Of a stretch of 24,159 nucleotides of DNA, positions 1 to 7,261 are shown in pieces. The position numbers and the translations under genes were made by a program. The notes under the pieces were generated by a model. It made no database searches. It saw only the letters and a list, made by a program, of their open reading frames with translations, and had not been told where the DNA came from. Source of the stretch: a virus. The stretch covers positions 1 to 24,159 of IMG/VR virus record IMGVR_UViG_3300030406_000488; one strand, 5' to 3'. Positions within the stretch are counted from its first letter, which is position 1. Every line of letters starts with the position of its first letter.

Positions 1-99
1 TCGTTTACGTTTCATCCTACTTGGTCAGATGTTAAACAAAGAGTACAAGAACTTATAGACTTTGAAGACTTAGAGTATGGAGTAGAGATGCATGACTGA
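1..99 (+). CDS. C-terminal fragment of an unknown protein, cut by the window edge
   Basis: Frame 1 is open from the first base to a TGA at 97-99 and gives 32 residues (begins SFTFHPTWSD, ends EYGVEMHD). The start lies outside the window. The next gene begins at 92, inside these last codons, which is the overlap style of the whole rightward block and supports real coding. Nothing in the fragment identifies a family. Confidence 0.5.
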   Translation, partial: SFTFHPTWSDVKQRVQELIDFEDLEYGVEMHD

Positions 100-376
100 A
101 TGGATAACAGAAAAACAACTTGAACAGGCAAAAGTACAAGCAGAAAAAATATATAAAGAGTTTTTAGAGGATATTTATCCTCAAGATGAACAAACTTGGG
201 ATGAAATAGAAATAGATGGACAATATTTTGATATTGAATGTTGGGATGAGGATTTAGAAAAGCCAAGAACTGAAACAACTTGTGCAATATATCCTGTATA
301 CCCGACAGACAATGGATGGCGAGAATGTGATGGAACGAAATGGATTCGTTTATTTACAAACGGGGAGAAAAGCTAA
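92..376 (+). CDS. Acidic hypothetical protein, 94 aa
   Basis: The product is acidic and rich in Trp, Tyr, Glu and Asp, with an N-terminal helix-like part (residues 5-27) and a more beta-like rest. There is no signal peptide, membrane segment or known catalytic motif. The start at 92 overlaps the end of the upstream fragment, and the stop TAA at 374-376 shares a base with the ATG of the next small ORF, so translation is probably coupled. The reverse strand here also has an ORF, but it is a Phe/Leu-rich shadow. I do not recognise the family. Its position at the front of the replication block suggests an early accessory protein, which is inference only. Confidence 0.7.
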   Translation: MTEWITEKQLEQAKVQAEKIYKEFLEDIYPQDEQTWDEIEIDGQYFDIECWDEDLEKPRTETTCAIYPVYPTDNGWRECDGTKWIRLFTNGEKS

Positions 377-510
377 TGACAGAGCATAAAGATAAAATGA
401 AAAGAAAATATGCTATAAAAGAAATACAATATGCAGTTGATATTGCCACAGGGGATGATGGGCATATGGCTAACAAAGTAACAGAAATATTAGAGAATTT
501 TTATGACTGA
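376..510 (+). CDS. Small hypothetical protein, 44 aa
   Basis: ATG at 376 overlaps the preceding TAA by one base (TAATG). The frame runs to TGA at 508-510. The product is a short charged helical protein (MTEHKDKMKRKYAIKEIQYA at the N-terminus, ending in ENFYD). It is followed at once by the ATG at 503, so it sits in a chain of overlapping ORFs that fills this stretch without gaps. The family is not recognised. The main support is the packing and the absence of any other plausible frame. Confidence 0.6.
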   Translation: MTEHKDKMKRKYAIKEIQYAVDIATGDDGHMANKVTEILENFYD

Positions 511-682
511 ATATGATGTTCATAAAATGTATGCAGAGCAACAACAACGTGATAGAATTACAGCCCTTCATGCAAACAATGGGGTATTGACAGTTCATTT
601 TTCTGATGGTACTATTGAAATATGGAAACAAAATTGGCGAGGGAAGCTTAAACGAAAAGTAAAGAGAGAAAAAAATGATTAA
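503..682 (+). CDS. Small basic hypothetical protein, 59 aa
   Basis: ATG at 503 overlaps the upstream ORF by 8 bases, and the TAA at 680-682 lies inside the first codons of the next gene (ATG 675). The product begins MTEYDVHKMYAEQQQRDRIT, has a short beta-like middle (LTVHFSDGTIEIW) and a strongly basic tail (RGKLKRKVKREKND). The basic tail would suit nucleic-acid binding, but that is a guess. The family is not recognised. The overlaps on both sides support a real gene. Confidence 0.6.
   Translation: MTEYDVHKMYAEQQQRDRITALHANNGVLTVHFSDGTIEIWKQNWRGKLKRKVKREKND
587..615 (+). promoter_or_regulatory. Possible sigma70 promoter ahead of the TonB/TolA-like gene
   Basis: TTGACA (587-592, 6/6) and TACTAT (610-615, 4/6) are separated by 17 bases. 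Transcription would start near 622, about 50 bases before the ATG at 675. The -10 match is only moderate and the site lies inside a small ORF, so chance in AT-rich DNA is possible. Confidence 0.3.
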
Positions 683-1406
683 ATTTACAACAACAAAAGC
701 TATAGTATTAATTTATTTTGTAGTGTTTGGTTTTGTTACTTGGAGTGCTTATCAAGAAAATCAAAACGAACAAGAACAATTTAAAAATATTAATAAATTA
801 AATAATGATTTAATAAAAATATCTAGATTTTCAGAAACTAATGCGACAGATATTACTTATTTAGAATCGAAGATGAATGTTAAATCAAAGGAGTTAGACG
901 ATATTAACAGAAGATTAATAAAACTAGAAAAATCAGTTGACACGTTTACTCAAATGTATTTTAATACACAAAAACAAATAATTGCTAGTCAAGGTGTTGA
1001 GACAAATCCTCCTCCTAAAGCTAAATCCGAAACCCCTTCGGTTACAGATGGTACAAATGTAATAGATGACTCTCCACCTTCTGTAGTCTCAGCACCACCT
1101 CCTAGCACAATCAGTACCCCTAGAGAGCAAGAAGTTACAGGTCCCTCTATACCTTCTGTAATCAGTACAGCTTCTTGCCCTCGACCTCAACAAACTTTAG
1201 GAAGATATATAAATAATATTACTTTACGAAAAGATTATAGCTTTACGGTATCGTATGACATAATAGAAAAACAAGTAAATAATATTTCTTTTAATAAAAA
1301 TTTACCAACTAAGCTACAAAAAGCAATACAAAAATATTTAACATCTTTAGTGTTGACCGGAGACATATCCGGGTGTAAGCTACCCATCAAACTATTGCGA
1401 GGATGA
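675..1406 (+). CDS. Membrane-anchored TonB/TolA-like protein, 243 aa
   Basis: Parts in order: a short basic N-terminus and one hydrophobic segment (about residues 8-24), a charged helical or coiled-coil stretch (about 30-105), a Pro/Ser/Thr-rich linker (about 111-163), and a compact C-terminal domain (about 168-243). The last part reads as strand (KDYSFTVSYDI), strand (QVNNISFNKN), helix (PTKLQKAIQKYLTSL), strand (CKLPIKLL), which is the order of the TonB/TolA C-terminal fold. It has one Cys at each end (168 and 234), which could form a disulfide. This predicts an inner-membrane anchor with its body in the periplasm. TonB and TolA have this architecture, but the assignment here rests on pattern only, with no alignment. 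A generic phage membrane protein with a Pro-rich linker is the alternative. Confidence 0.6.
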   Translation: MIKFTTTKAIVLIYFVVFGFVTWSAYQENQNEQEQFKNINKLNNDLIKISRFSETNATDITYLESKMNVKSKELDDINRRLIKLEKSVDTFTQMYFNTQKQIIASQGVETNPPPKAKSETPSVTDGTNVIDDSPPSVVSAPPPSTISTPREQEVTGPSIPSVISTASCPRPQQTLGRYINNITLRKDYSFTVSYDIIEKQVNNISFNKNLPTKLQKAIQKYLTSLVLTGDISGCKLPIKLLRG

Positions 1407-1407
1407 T

Positions 1408-1617
1408 ATGATTTACAAATTAAATGAAAGTCAATTTAGAGAATGGCAACAATACTCTATTGATATACAAGAAGATTTATACAAGAACAAAGCAGGATTT
1501 ATGAATGAGTATGATGGTAAAGATACATTTACTGTATATTTTCATGACTGCGAAGTTTCACAAGAAGTTCAAGACTTCTTTGAAAAAAAGCTTGACTTAC
1601 AACCAGAGATAAGTTAA
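1408..1617 (+). CDS. Hypothetical protein, 69 aa
   Basis: ATG at 1408 follows the upstream TGA by one base, so the two genes are probably translated together. The product is small and acidic, with a helical N-terminal half (NESQFREWQQYSIDIQEDLY) and a short strand-like middle (DTFTVYFHD). It has a single Cys and no export signal. I do not recognise the family. Its 3' end carries the -35 and most of the -10 of the likely promoter for the ssDNA-binding protein gene. Confidence 0.65.
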   Translation: MIYKLNESQFREWQQYSIDIQEDLYKNKAGFMNEYDGKDTFTVYFHDCEVSQEVQDFFEKKLDLQPEIS

Positions 1618-1620
1618 GAT
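1592..1620 (+). promoter_or_regulatory. Likely sigma70 promoter for the ssDNA-binding protein gene
   Basis: TTGACT (1592-1597, 5/6) and TAAGAT (1615-1620, 4/6, with the key T1, A2 and T6) are 17 bases apart. Transcription would start about 20 bases before the ATG at 1648, and a strong ribosome site (TAAGGAG, 1635-1641) fits in that leader. A 10-bp palindrome, AAGATATCTT (1616-1625), overlaps the -10 and could be an operator or chance. Confidence 0.4.
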
Positions 1621-1647
1621 ATCTTTAATAACTATAAGGAGAAAAAT

Positions 1648-2097
1648 ATGGCAGTTGCAGATGGCAATGCTTATTGGGCGAGCGTAACAGTTCCCAACAC
1701 TACTTTTGAACCAGTCTATACTGTGGACCTAGTAATTAGTGATGAAGATGCACAAGCATTTCAGGCTAGAGGTATTACAGTCAAGGACTTTAGTTTAAAA
1801 GATGAAGATGGCACACCTCAATATATAGGTAAGGCTATTACAATAAAAAGAAAAGTAAATGGTAAGAACGGACCCCGTTTAGCTCCAAAGCTTTTCAATA
1901 AATCTAAAGAGCCTATGGACGTTACTGTAGGTAATGGCTCTAAAGTTAGAGTTCAATACGATGAGTATCCTTGGGAATATGCAGGGAAATCAGGTATTAG
2001 TTTAGACTTTCAAGCCATGCAAGTAATAGATTTAGTTCCAATGAAGTCACAAGATGGTGACGAACTAAGCCCATTTGGTGATGGCGAGGAGTTTTAA
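1648..2097 (+). CDS. Single-stranded DNA-binding protein (T7 gp2.5 type), 149 aa
   Basis: The protein should coat single-stranded DNA at the fork and interact with polymerase and helicase through its tail. Visible support: a beta-rich, OB-like body with basic patches (KAITIKRKVNGKNG), then an acidic C-terminus ending in an aromatic residue (DGDELSPFGDGEEF), the hallmark of phage and bacterial SSBs. It lies directly before primase-helicase and polymerase, as gp2.5 does in T7-like genomes. It is shorter than T7 gp2.5 (232 residues). The start has the best ribosome site of the early block (TAAGGAG, 6 bases upstream) and a likely promoter of its own, which fits a protein needed in large amounts. 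The stop overlaps the next ATG. Confidence 0.8.
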   Translation: MAVADGNAYWASVTVPNTTFEPVYTVDLVISDEDAQAFQARGITVKDFSLKDEDGTPQYIGKAITIKRKVNGKNGPRLAPKLFNKSKEPMDVTVGNGSKVRVQYDEYPWEYAGKSGISLDFQAMQVIDLVPMKSQDGDELSPFGDGEEF

Positions 2098-2357
2098 TGT
2101 CAGAAGAAAATACTATTGATAAACCATTTATTACTATAGATGATGTGCAAGTATTCGTAGAAGATTTACCCGAAGAGGGCCAACAAATCTTCGGAAGATT
2201 GCAACGATTAAATCAAAAGAAAGCTAATGTAACTCTTGATTTAGAAGAGCTACAAGCAGGTATAAATTTCTTTTCAGGTAGAATTGTAGAAATCTATAGT
2301 GGTGATGCACCACAACAAGAAGAAAGCGAATCTGAAAGCACAGATAAAGATAGCTAG
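2097..2357 (+). CDS. Hypothetical protein, 86 aa, cotranscribed with the SSB
   Basis: ATG at 2097 overlaps the SSB stop (TAATG), so the pair is probably translated together. The product opens with a beta-hairpin-like stretch (PFITIDDVQVFVEDLPEE) followed by a helical region with heptad-like Leu spacing (residues about 30-65) and an acidic Ser/Glu tail. The pattern resembles small phage proteins of the DUF6447 type, which I cannot confirm. A strong terminator follows within 16 bases, so this is the last gene of the SSB transcript. It may be an SSB or fork partner, which is inference from context. Confidence 0.65.
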   Translation: MSEENTIDKPFITIDDVQVFVEDLPEEGQQIFGRLQRLNQKKANVTLDLEELQAGINFFSGRIVEIYSGDAPQQEESESESTDKDS

Positions 2358-2372
2358 ATAATAATAATAATG

Positions 2373-2414
2373 GGCTAGGTAGTCTTCCTGTGCATAAGAC
2401 TCCTAGCCTTTTTT
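2373..2414 (+). terminator. Strong rho-independent terminator ending at the primase-helicase start
   Basis: Left arm GGCTAGG-T-AGTCTT (2373-2386, one bulged T at 2380), 9-base loop (2387-2395), right arm AAGACTCCTAGCC (2396-2408), then six T (2409-2414). That makes 13 pairs with one bulge. The T-run ends one base before the ATG at 2415, so the hairpin occupies the whole leader of the next gene. Confidence 0.85.
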
Positions 2415-4091
2415 ATGCACTATATGAATAATAATCCTAATTTTGTAAAGATGCATCAGCCCTGCCCTAGTTGTGGCAGTAGCGATGCATTAGCAATTAA
2501 TGAAGATGGTTCTACTAAATGTTTTTCTTGTGGGAAGTTTACTTCTAAACACAGCACGAACATTCAGAGAACTCCAATAACTAGTAAACCAATTACGAAA
2601 ATGCCAGAAACTTTTGACAACGGAACATACGCACCTCTTACAGATAGGTCTATATCTAAAGAGACTGCTATGAAATATGGAGTAAAAGTTATCTACGATT
2701 CTCAAGGTCAACTAGTACAACACAGATATCCTTATCATATTAACAACGAGCATGTTGGGACAAAGATAAGGTATGTCAAAGATAAAGACTTTAAGTTCGA
2801 GGGAACTATGACCGGTTCTAGTTTGTTCGGACAACAACTCTTCAAAGAGGGCGGTAAGTATCTTACCATCGTTGAAGGAGAGTGCGATGCTATGGCCACG
2901 TATGAACTGCTAGGTTCTAAATGGGCGGTAGTATCTATAAAGAATGGAGCTCAAGGAGCAGTTAGAGACATCAAAGATAACATCGAGTATGTAGAAAGCT
3001 TTGATAATATTGTCATTTGTTTTGATAATGACAAACAGGGTAAGGAAGCTGCAAGAAAAGTAGCAAGCGTAATCAAACCACGCAAGGCTCGTATCGTGAC
3101 CATTCCCAATGGACATAAAGATGCGAACGACATGCTTAGAAAAAACTTACATGCTGAGTTTACGAGGGCATGGTGGGATGCAAAGGTGTATACTCCTAGT
3201 GGTATTATCCGGGTATCAGATAAAAAATCTTCTTTCCTTGACCGAGAAAAGAAAGAGAGCGTACCTTATCCTTGGCATGGTCTTAACAAAAAGCTTGTAG
3301 GGCTTCGACAAGGTGAACTAATGACTTTAACAGGCGGAACGGGTCTAGGTAAGTCATCAGTCACTAGAGAGCTTGAGCATTGGCTAATAAATAAAACCAA
3401 TGACAACGTGGGTATTATAGCCCTCGAAGAAGATTGGCGAAGAACAGTAGATGGTATATTATCTATTGAAGCTGATGCTCGGCTCTACATTGACCACATA
3501 AGAGATAGCTATGATAAAGGAGAACTTGTCAGCATGTTTGACAAAACCTTCAGTTCCGATAGAGTTTTTATTCATGCTCACTTCGGGACCAATGATATAG
3601 AAGATATATTTTCTAAGCTTAGATATCTTATTGTGGGTTGCGATTGTCGTTGGGTAGTCGTGGACCACCTGCACATGCTAGTCTCAGCCACAACAGAGGG
3701 CGATGAAAGGCGGGCTATAGATTCCATTATGACTAGGCTTAGAAGTTTAGTTGAGGAAACAGGTGCAGGTATAATCTTGGTATCGCATTTACGAAGAGTA
3801 TCAGGAGACAAAGGACATGAGAATGGAGTAAGTGTAAGCTTATCACATCTTCGTGGGTCTAATGCGATTGCCCAACTCTCTGATTGCGTTATAGCTTTAG
3901 AGCGTAACCAACAATCAGAGGATGACTTAGAAGCTCGTACCACACGATTAAGAATACTGAAATCAAGATACACAGGTGATGTTGGCTTGGCCACCTCATT
4001 AGTGTATGATAAAGATACAGGTAGGCTTGCAGAGTATGAGGATACAGAGCTTCTAAACTCTGAATTAACTGATATGGATGTTCCCTTTTAA
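2415..4091 (+). CDS. T7 gp4-type DNA primase-helicase, 558 aa
   Basis: The protein unwinds DNA at the fork and makes RNA primers. The zinc ribbon has Cys 17, 20, 36 and 39 (CPSCG...CFSCG). The TOPRIM primase core has EGE at 154-156 and DND at 204-206. The RecA-like hexameric helicase has Walker A GGTGLGKS (307-314), Walker B WVVVDH (Asp 417), motif LVSHLRR (455-461) and an arginine finger in LKSRYTGD (Arg 518). The tail is acidic and ends in Phe, as in T7 gp4, where it binds the polymerase. Length is close to T7 gp4 (566). ATGs at 2415, 2424 and 2451 could all be used. None has a clear Shine-Dalgarno, and the first touches the preceding terminator. All keep the zinc ribbon. 2424 (MNNNPNF) is a reasonable alternative. 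Confidence 0.95.
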   Translation: MHYMNNNPNFVKMHQPCPSCGSSDALAINEDGSTKCFSCGKFTSKHSTNIQRTPITSKPITKMPETFDNGTYAPLTDRSISKETAMKYGVKVIYDSQGQLVQHRYPYHINNEHVGTKIRYVKDKDFKFEGTMTGSSLFGQQLFKEGGKYLTIVEGECDAMATYELLGSKWAVVSIKNGAQGAVRDIKDNIEYVESFDNIVICFDNDKQGKEAARKVASVIKPRKARIVTIPNGHKDANDMLRKNLHAEFTRAWWDAKVYTPSGIIRVSDKKSSFLDREKKESVPYPWHGLNKKLVGLRQGELMTLTGGTGLGKSSVTRELEHWLINKTNDNVGIIALEEDWRRTVDGILSIEADARLYIDHIRDSYDKGELVSMFDKTFSSDRVFIHAHFGTNDIEDIFSKLRYLIVGCDCRWVVVDHLHMLVSATTEGDERRAIDSIMTRLRSLVEETGAGIILVSHLRRVSGDKGHENGVSVSLSHLRGSNAIAQLSDCVIALERNQQSEDDLEARTTRLRILKSRYTGDVGLATSLVYDKDTGRLAEYEDTELLNSELTDMDVPF

Positions 4092-4093
4092 TC

Positions 4094-5833
4094 ATGGAAT
4101 TAGTATTTGATATAGAGACAGATGACCTCAATGCAACTGAGATACATTGTATTGTTGCGATTGATGAAAATGATAAACAATATACATTCGATATCATCGA
4201 TAATAATATTGATGAAGGTATATCTTTTCTATCTAAAGCTACAAAACTTATCGGACATAATATTATTGGGTTCGATATTCCTGTGATTAAACGTCTACAT
4301 GAAGTAGACTTATGGAACAAAGATAAAGTTATTGATACTCTTGTACTTTCAAGGTTGCTCAATCCGGTTCGAGAGAAAGGGCACTCCTTGGAAGTATGGG
4401 GTAACAAGCTTGGAGTCTTGAAGTCTCAGCCACCCGAAGATTTTACTGTATATACAAAAGATACTTTGAAGTATTGCATCCAAGATGTTGTTCTTAATAA
4501 ACTTTTATTTGAAGCGTTAAAAGAGGAATCAGTAGGTTTTTCTATTGACAGTATTAATTTAGAGCACGAAGTTACACATATTTTACAACAACAAGAAGAA
4601 TATGGTTTTAAGTTTGACGAAAAGAAAGCTACTATTCTCATGGCAGATTTAAGTTGCAAGATAAAAGAAACAGTAGACGAGGTTCATGCTACCTTTAAAC
4701 CTAAATGGGTAGATGATAAGTTAATTACTCCATATGTTAAAAAAGATGGTTCATTGTCAAAGCGTGGCTTAACAGAAGAGGAGTACAGTAATTGTTTATG
4801 GTTTGGTAATACCGAGCCCTTCATGCGTAAAAAGTTAGTAGATTTTAATCTAGGTTCTAGAAAACAAATCGGTGAATACTTGATTGACTTTGGATGGAAG
4901 CCTAATCGTTTTACACCAACTGGTCAGCCTATTGTAGATGAAGGAACTCTAAAAAAAATAACTCATATTAAAGAAGCTAAACTCATAGCTGACTTTTTAT
5001 TGTTTCAAAAGAGACTAGCTCAAGTTAAGTCGTGGGTAGACTCAATAAAAAAAGATGGACGAGTTCATGGTGCAGTAATATCTACAGGTGCTATAACCGG
5101 ACGAATGGCCCACAGAAATCCAAATGTCGCACAAGTTCCGGGAGTGTATTCTCCTTTTGGTACAGAATGTAGAGAGTGTTGGACTGTAGACGAGGGTAAC
5201 AAACTAGTAGGTATAGATGCTAGTGGATTAGAACTTAGAATGTTAGCACACTATATGGCTAATAAGGAATACACAAATGAAATTATCAACGGAGATATTC
5301 ACACAGCTAACCAAAAGTCTGCAGGACTTGAATCAAGAGATAAGGCTAAGACATTCATCTACGCACTCATATACGGAGCAGGAGATGCGAAGCTTGGTAC
5401 AATCGTGCAAGGAAGTAGAGAGGATGGTAAACGACTTAGAGAATCTTTCCTCGATAGTCAGCCTTCATTCAAAGCTCTTAGAGACAGAGTTGACAGGGCA
5501 GCTTCAAAGGGTTACCTCAAAGGATTAGATGGACGTAAGCTTTGGTTAAGGCACAAACATGCAGCACTTAATACTTTACTTCAAGGAGGCGGTGCGATTG
5601 CTATGAAAAAAGCCTTGATTATATTTGATGACTTGTTAAAATTACAAGCTATTCCTGCTAAAATCGTAGGCAATATACACGATGAGTGGCAGGTTGAAGT
5701 CCCGGAGAAACAAGCTGAACACGTAGGAGCACTAGCAGTTAGATGCATAGAACAAGCATCTAAGGAATATAATTTAAGATGTCCTCTTACCGGGGAGTAT
5801 AAGATAGGAGACAGTTGGAATGAAACCCACTAA
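4094..5833 (+). CDS. Family A DNA polymerase with 3'-5' exonuclease (T7 gp5 type), 579 aa
   Basis: This is the replicative polymerase. The exonuclease domain has FDIETD (Asp 6, Glu 8), a second motif near GHNIIGFD (residues 54-61) and YCIQDV (127-132). The polymerase domain has motif A VGIDASGLELRMLAHYMA (Asp 375), motif B RDKAKTFIYALIYGAG (Arg 415, Lys 419, Tyr 423, Tyr 427) and motif C HDE (529-531). Tyr 423 is the position called 762 in E. coli Pol I. The protein is about 125 residues shorter than T7 gp5 (704). The stretch where T7 carries its thioredoxin-binding loop (here about 202-250) is clearly shorter, so thioredoxin use is uncertain. The ATG lies 2 bases after the primase-helicase stop. 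The C-terminus overlaps the next gene by 14 bases. Confidence 0.95.
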   Translation: MELVFDIETDDLNATEIHCIVAIDENDKQYTFDIIDNNIDEGISFLSKATKLIGHNIIGFDIPVIKRLHEVDLWNKDKVIDTLVLSRLLNPVREKGHSLEVWGNKLGVLKSQPPEDFTVYTKDTLKYCIQDVVLNKLLFEALKEESVGFSIDSINLEHEVTHILQQQEEYGFKFDEKKATILMADLSCKIKETVDEVHATFKPKWVDDKLITPYVKKDGSLSKRGLTEEEYSNCLWFGNTEPFMRKKLVDFNLGSRKQIGEYLIDFGWKPNRFTPTGQPIVDEGTLKKITHIKEAKLIADFLLFQKRLAQVKSWVDSIKKDGRVHGAVISTGAITGRMAHRNPNVAQVPGVYSPFGTECRECWTVDEGNKLVGIDASGLELRMLAHYMANKEYTNEIINGDIHTANQKSAGLESRDKAKTFIYALIYGAGDAKLGTIVQGSREDGKRLRESFLDSQPSFKALRDRVDRAASKGYLKGLDGRKLWLRHKHAALNTLLQGGGAIAMKKALIIFDDLLKLQAIPAKIVGNIHDEWQVEVPEKQAEHVGALAVRCIEQASKEYNLRCPLTGEYKIGDSWNETH

Positions 5834-6242
5834 AGAAAACAGAAAAAAGTTTGACTTAGATTTAAGTTACGGAGAGATTAGAGAACAAAAGATAGCAGAG
5901 ATGTTTACTGATAAAAAAATAGAAGTAAAATCAGAAAGAGGAATGTGGATGCGTACTGGAAATATATGTATTGAATATGAGTCTTACGGGAAGCCTTCTG
6001 GTATAATAACTACAGAAGCTGACTATTGGTTTCACAATCTGTGTATTGATGACGATATATTCTGTACTTTTGTTTTTGATGTTCCTAATTTAAAAAAGCT
6101 AATAGAAAAATTAGACTTCAAAAAATCAGTAAGTGGTGGGGACCACAATGCAAGTAAGATGTGGCTAGTCAATATCCAAAAATTATTTACATCGGATGTG
6201 TTTAAAACTTTTAAGGATATAAAAGATGAGTGTAAATCTTGA
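5820..6242 (+). CDS. PD-(D/E)XK endonuclease, possible Holliday junction resolvase (T7 gp3 role), 140 aa
   Basis: The N-terminal half has the pattern of a PD-(D/E)XK nuclease: acidic residues in FDLDLSYGE (12-19), a helix REQKIAEMF, then the strand IEVKSERG with Glu 35-x-Lys 37, a third strand NICIEYES and a conserved-looking end (SGIITTEADYW). Length is near T7 endonuclease I (149 residues), which cuts branched DNA and degrades host DNA. The place between polymerase and exonuclease fits that role. The family is supported by motif, while the substrate is inferred from context. A structure search would separate a resolvase from a nicking or host-degrading nuclease. It overlaps the polymerase by 14 bases and the exonuclease by 17. 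Confidence 0.7.
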   Translation: MKPTKENRKKFDLDLSYGEIREQKIAEMFTDKKIEVKSERGMWMRTGNICIEYESYGKPSGIITTEADYWFHNLCIDDDIFCTFVFDVPNLKKLIEKLDFKKSVSGGDHNASKMWLVNIQKLFTSDVFKTFKDIKDECKS

Positions 6243-7053
6243 TGAAAAAATAGATAACTATAATAAATTTAAATCAGAATCAGGTCATTGGTATGACCAA
6301 GATGGTGAGCCTATGTATACAATCATAGGTGCTAATGGTAAACATAGAAATACTACATTACGAGATGCAAAAAACTTAGGATTAGTTCCATCAGTTACTA
6401 CTATTATTGGTATAGCAGCAAAGCCTGCATTAGAAAATTGGAAACTTACACAGGCTATTAAGTCTGCTCAGACATTAAGTTTAGGTGAAGAAGAAACTTT
6501 AGATTCTTTTGTTTTCCGATGCAAAGCTGATGCTAATGATATTAGTTATAAGGCTGCTCAAGAAGGAACACGAATCCATGCTCTAATTGAATCAGGATTT
6601 AGAGGAGAACAAACGAATAGTACATATACTAGAGTTCTCAAGTTCTTAGACGAACATTTTCCTAATGAAACATGGATAGCAGAAGATTCTTTCTGTGCTA
6701 GACAAGGCTACGGAGGTAAGATAGACTTGTACTCCAAGTCTGGAATCTTTGTAGACTTTAAAACAAAAGATAACTTAGAGGGTAAGGACCCGGCTAAATT
6801 AGTATATGATGACCATGGCATGCAGTTATCTGCTTATGCTCAAGGATGCGATATTGTTAGGCCTGAAAGAGTTTCTATCTTTGTTGATAGAAAAGATACA
6901 CAGTTAGTCTTGGGCCATGTATGGGATAAAAAAACACACAAAAGACATAAAGATATGTTTAATAGTTTGTTAAAATATTGGCAACTAGTAAAGAATTATG
7001 AATGGAAGACAATCAAAGAAAATAAGAAGGAAAGCGAAAGAGCTTACGATTGA
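6226..7053 (+). CDS. RecB/Cas4-type PD-(D/E)XK exonuclease (T7 gp6 role), 275 aa
   Basis: Motifs of the RecB-like nuclease family appear in order: GTRIHALIE (His 118), GGKIDL (Asp 167), VDFKTK (Asp 177, Lys 179) and the QxxxY signature (Gln 200 to Tyr 204). Such phage enzymes degrade host DNA or remove primers and process ends during recombination. The position after polymerase and the small endonuclease matches the exonuclease slot of T7-like genomes, although T7 gp6 itself belongs to another fold, so this would be a functional replacement. The start at 6226 lies inside the upstream gene. The 3' end is overlapped by the next ORF. Confidence 0.88.
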   Translation: MSVNLDEKIDNYNKFKSESGHWYDQDGEPMYTIIGANGKHRNTTLRDAKNLGLVPSVTTIIGIAAKPALENWKLTQAIKSAQTLSLGEEETLDSFVFRCKADANDISYKAAQEGTRIHALIESGFRGEQTNSTYTRVLKFLDEHFPNETWIAEDSFCARQGYGGKIDLYSKSGIFVDFKTKDNLEGKDPAKLVYDDHGMQLSAYAQGCDIVRPERVSIFVDRKDTQLVLGHVWDKKTHKRHKDMFNSLLKYWQLVKNYEWKTIKENKKESERAYD

Positions 7054-7261
7054 GTGGTTAAAATCTCTTATTCCGGAAGAAGAAGCTAAAAAAATATCTA
7101 TAGAAAATTTTGATGACTACATGCCTGACCAAAAGTATGTTTATGCTAATCGTCAGTTTCGTCTTTCAGCGTTTTCTGATAGATGGTTTGCAAAGCATAT
7201 TAAAAGAACAGATAAAGATTTAGACACAATTACATTTACGGATTTTAATAATGAATTATAA
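6998..7261 (+). CDS. Hypothetical protein, 87 aa
   Basis: The ATG at 6998 lies 56 bases inside the exonuclease gene and there is no later Met that would leave a reasonable protein, so the overlap is probably real. The product has a very basic start (NGRQSKKIRRKAKE), a helix (LTIEWLKSLIPEEEAKKI) and a mixed remainder with many Tyr, Phe and Arg. The stop TAA overlaps the ATG of the next gene region by 11 bases. The basic start could bind nucleic acid. I do not recognise the family. Its place between nuclease and nucleotide-metabolism genes is the only clue to role. Confidence 0.65.
   Translation: MNGRQSKKIRRKAKELTIEWLKSLIPEEEAKKISIENFDDYMPDQKYVYANRQFRLSAFSDRWFAKHIKRTDKDLDTITFTDFNNEL

Noticed and set aside
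12-287. Reverse-strand 91-residue ORF opposite the first genes
   Set aside because: Composition is Phe/Leu/His-rich without ribosome site or neighbours, and it mirrors a tight chain of forward genes.
937-967. TTGACA at 937-942 as a promoter
   Set aside because: No acceptable -10 at 16-18 bases. The nearest TTTAAT is at 19.
3578-4407. Two reverse ORFs (138 and 172 residues) opposite primase-helicase and polymerase
   Set aside because: Both lie fully antisense to genes with complete catalytic motifs and have Ser/Leu-rich shadow composition.
4545-4573. TTGACA inside the polymerase gene as a promoter
   Set aside because: The hexamer at the right spacing (GAAGTT) does not resemble a -10.
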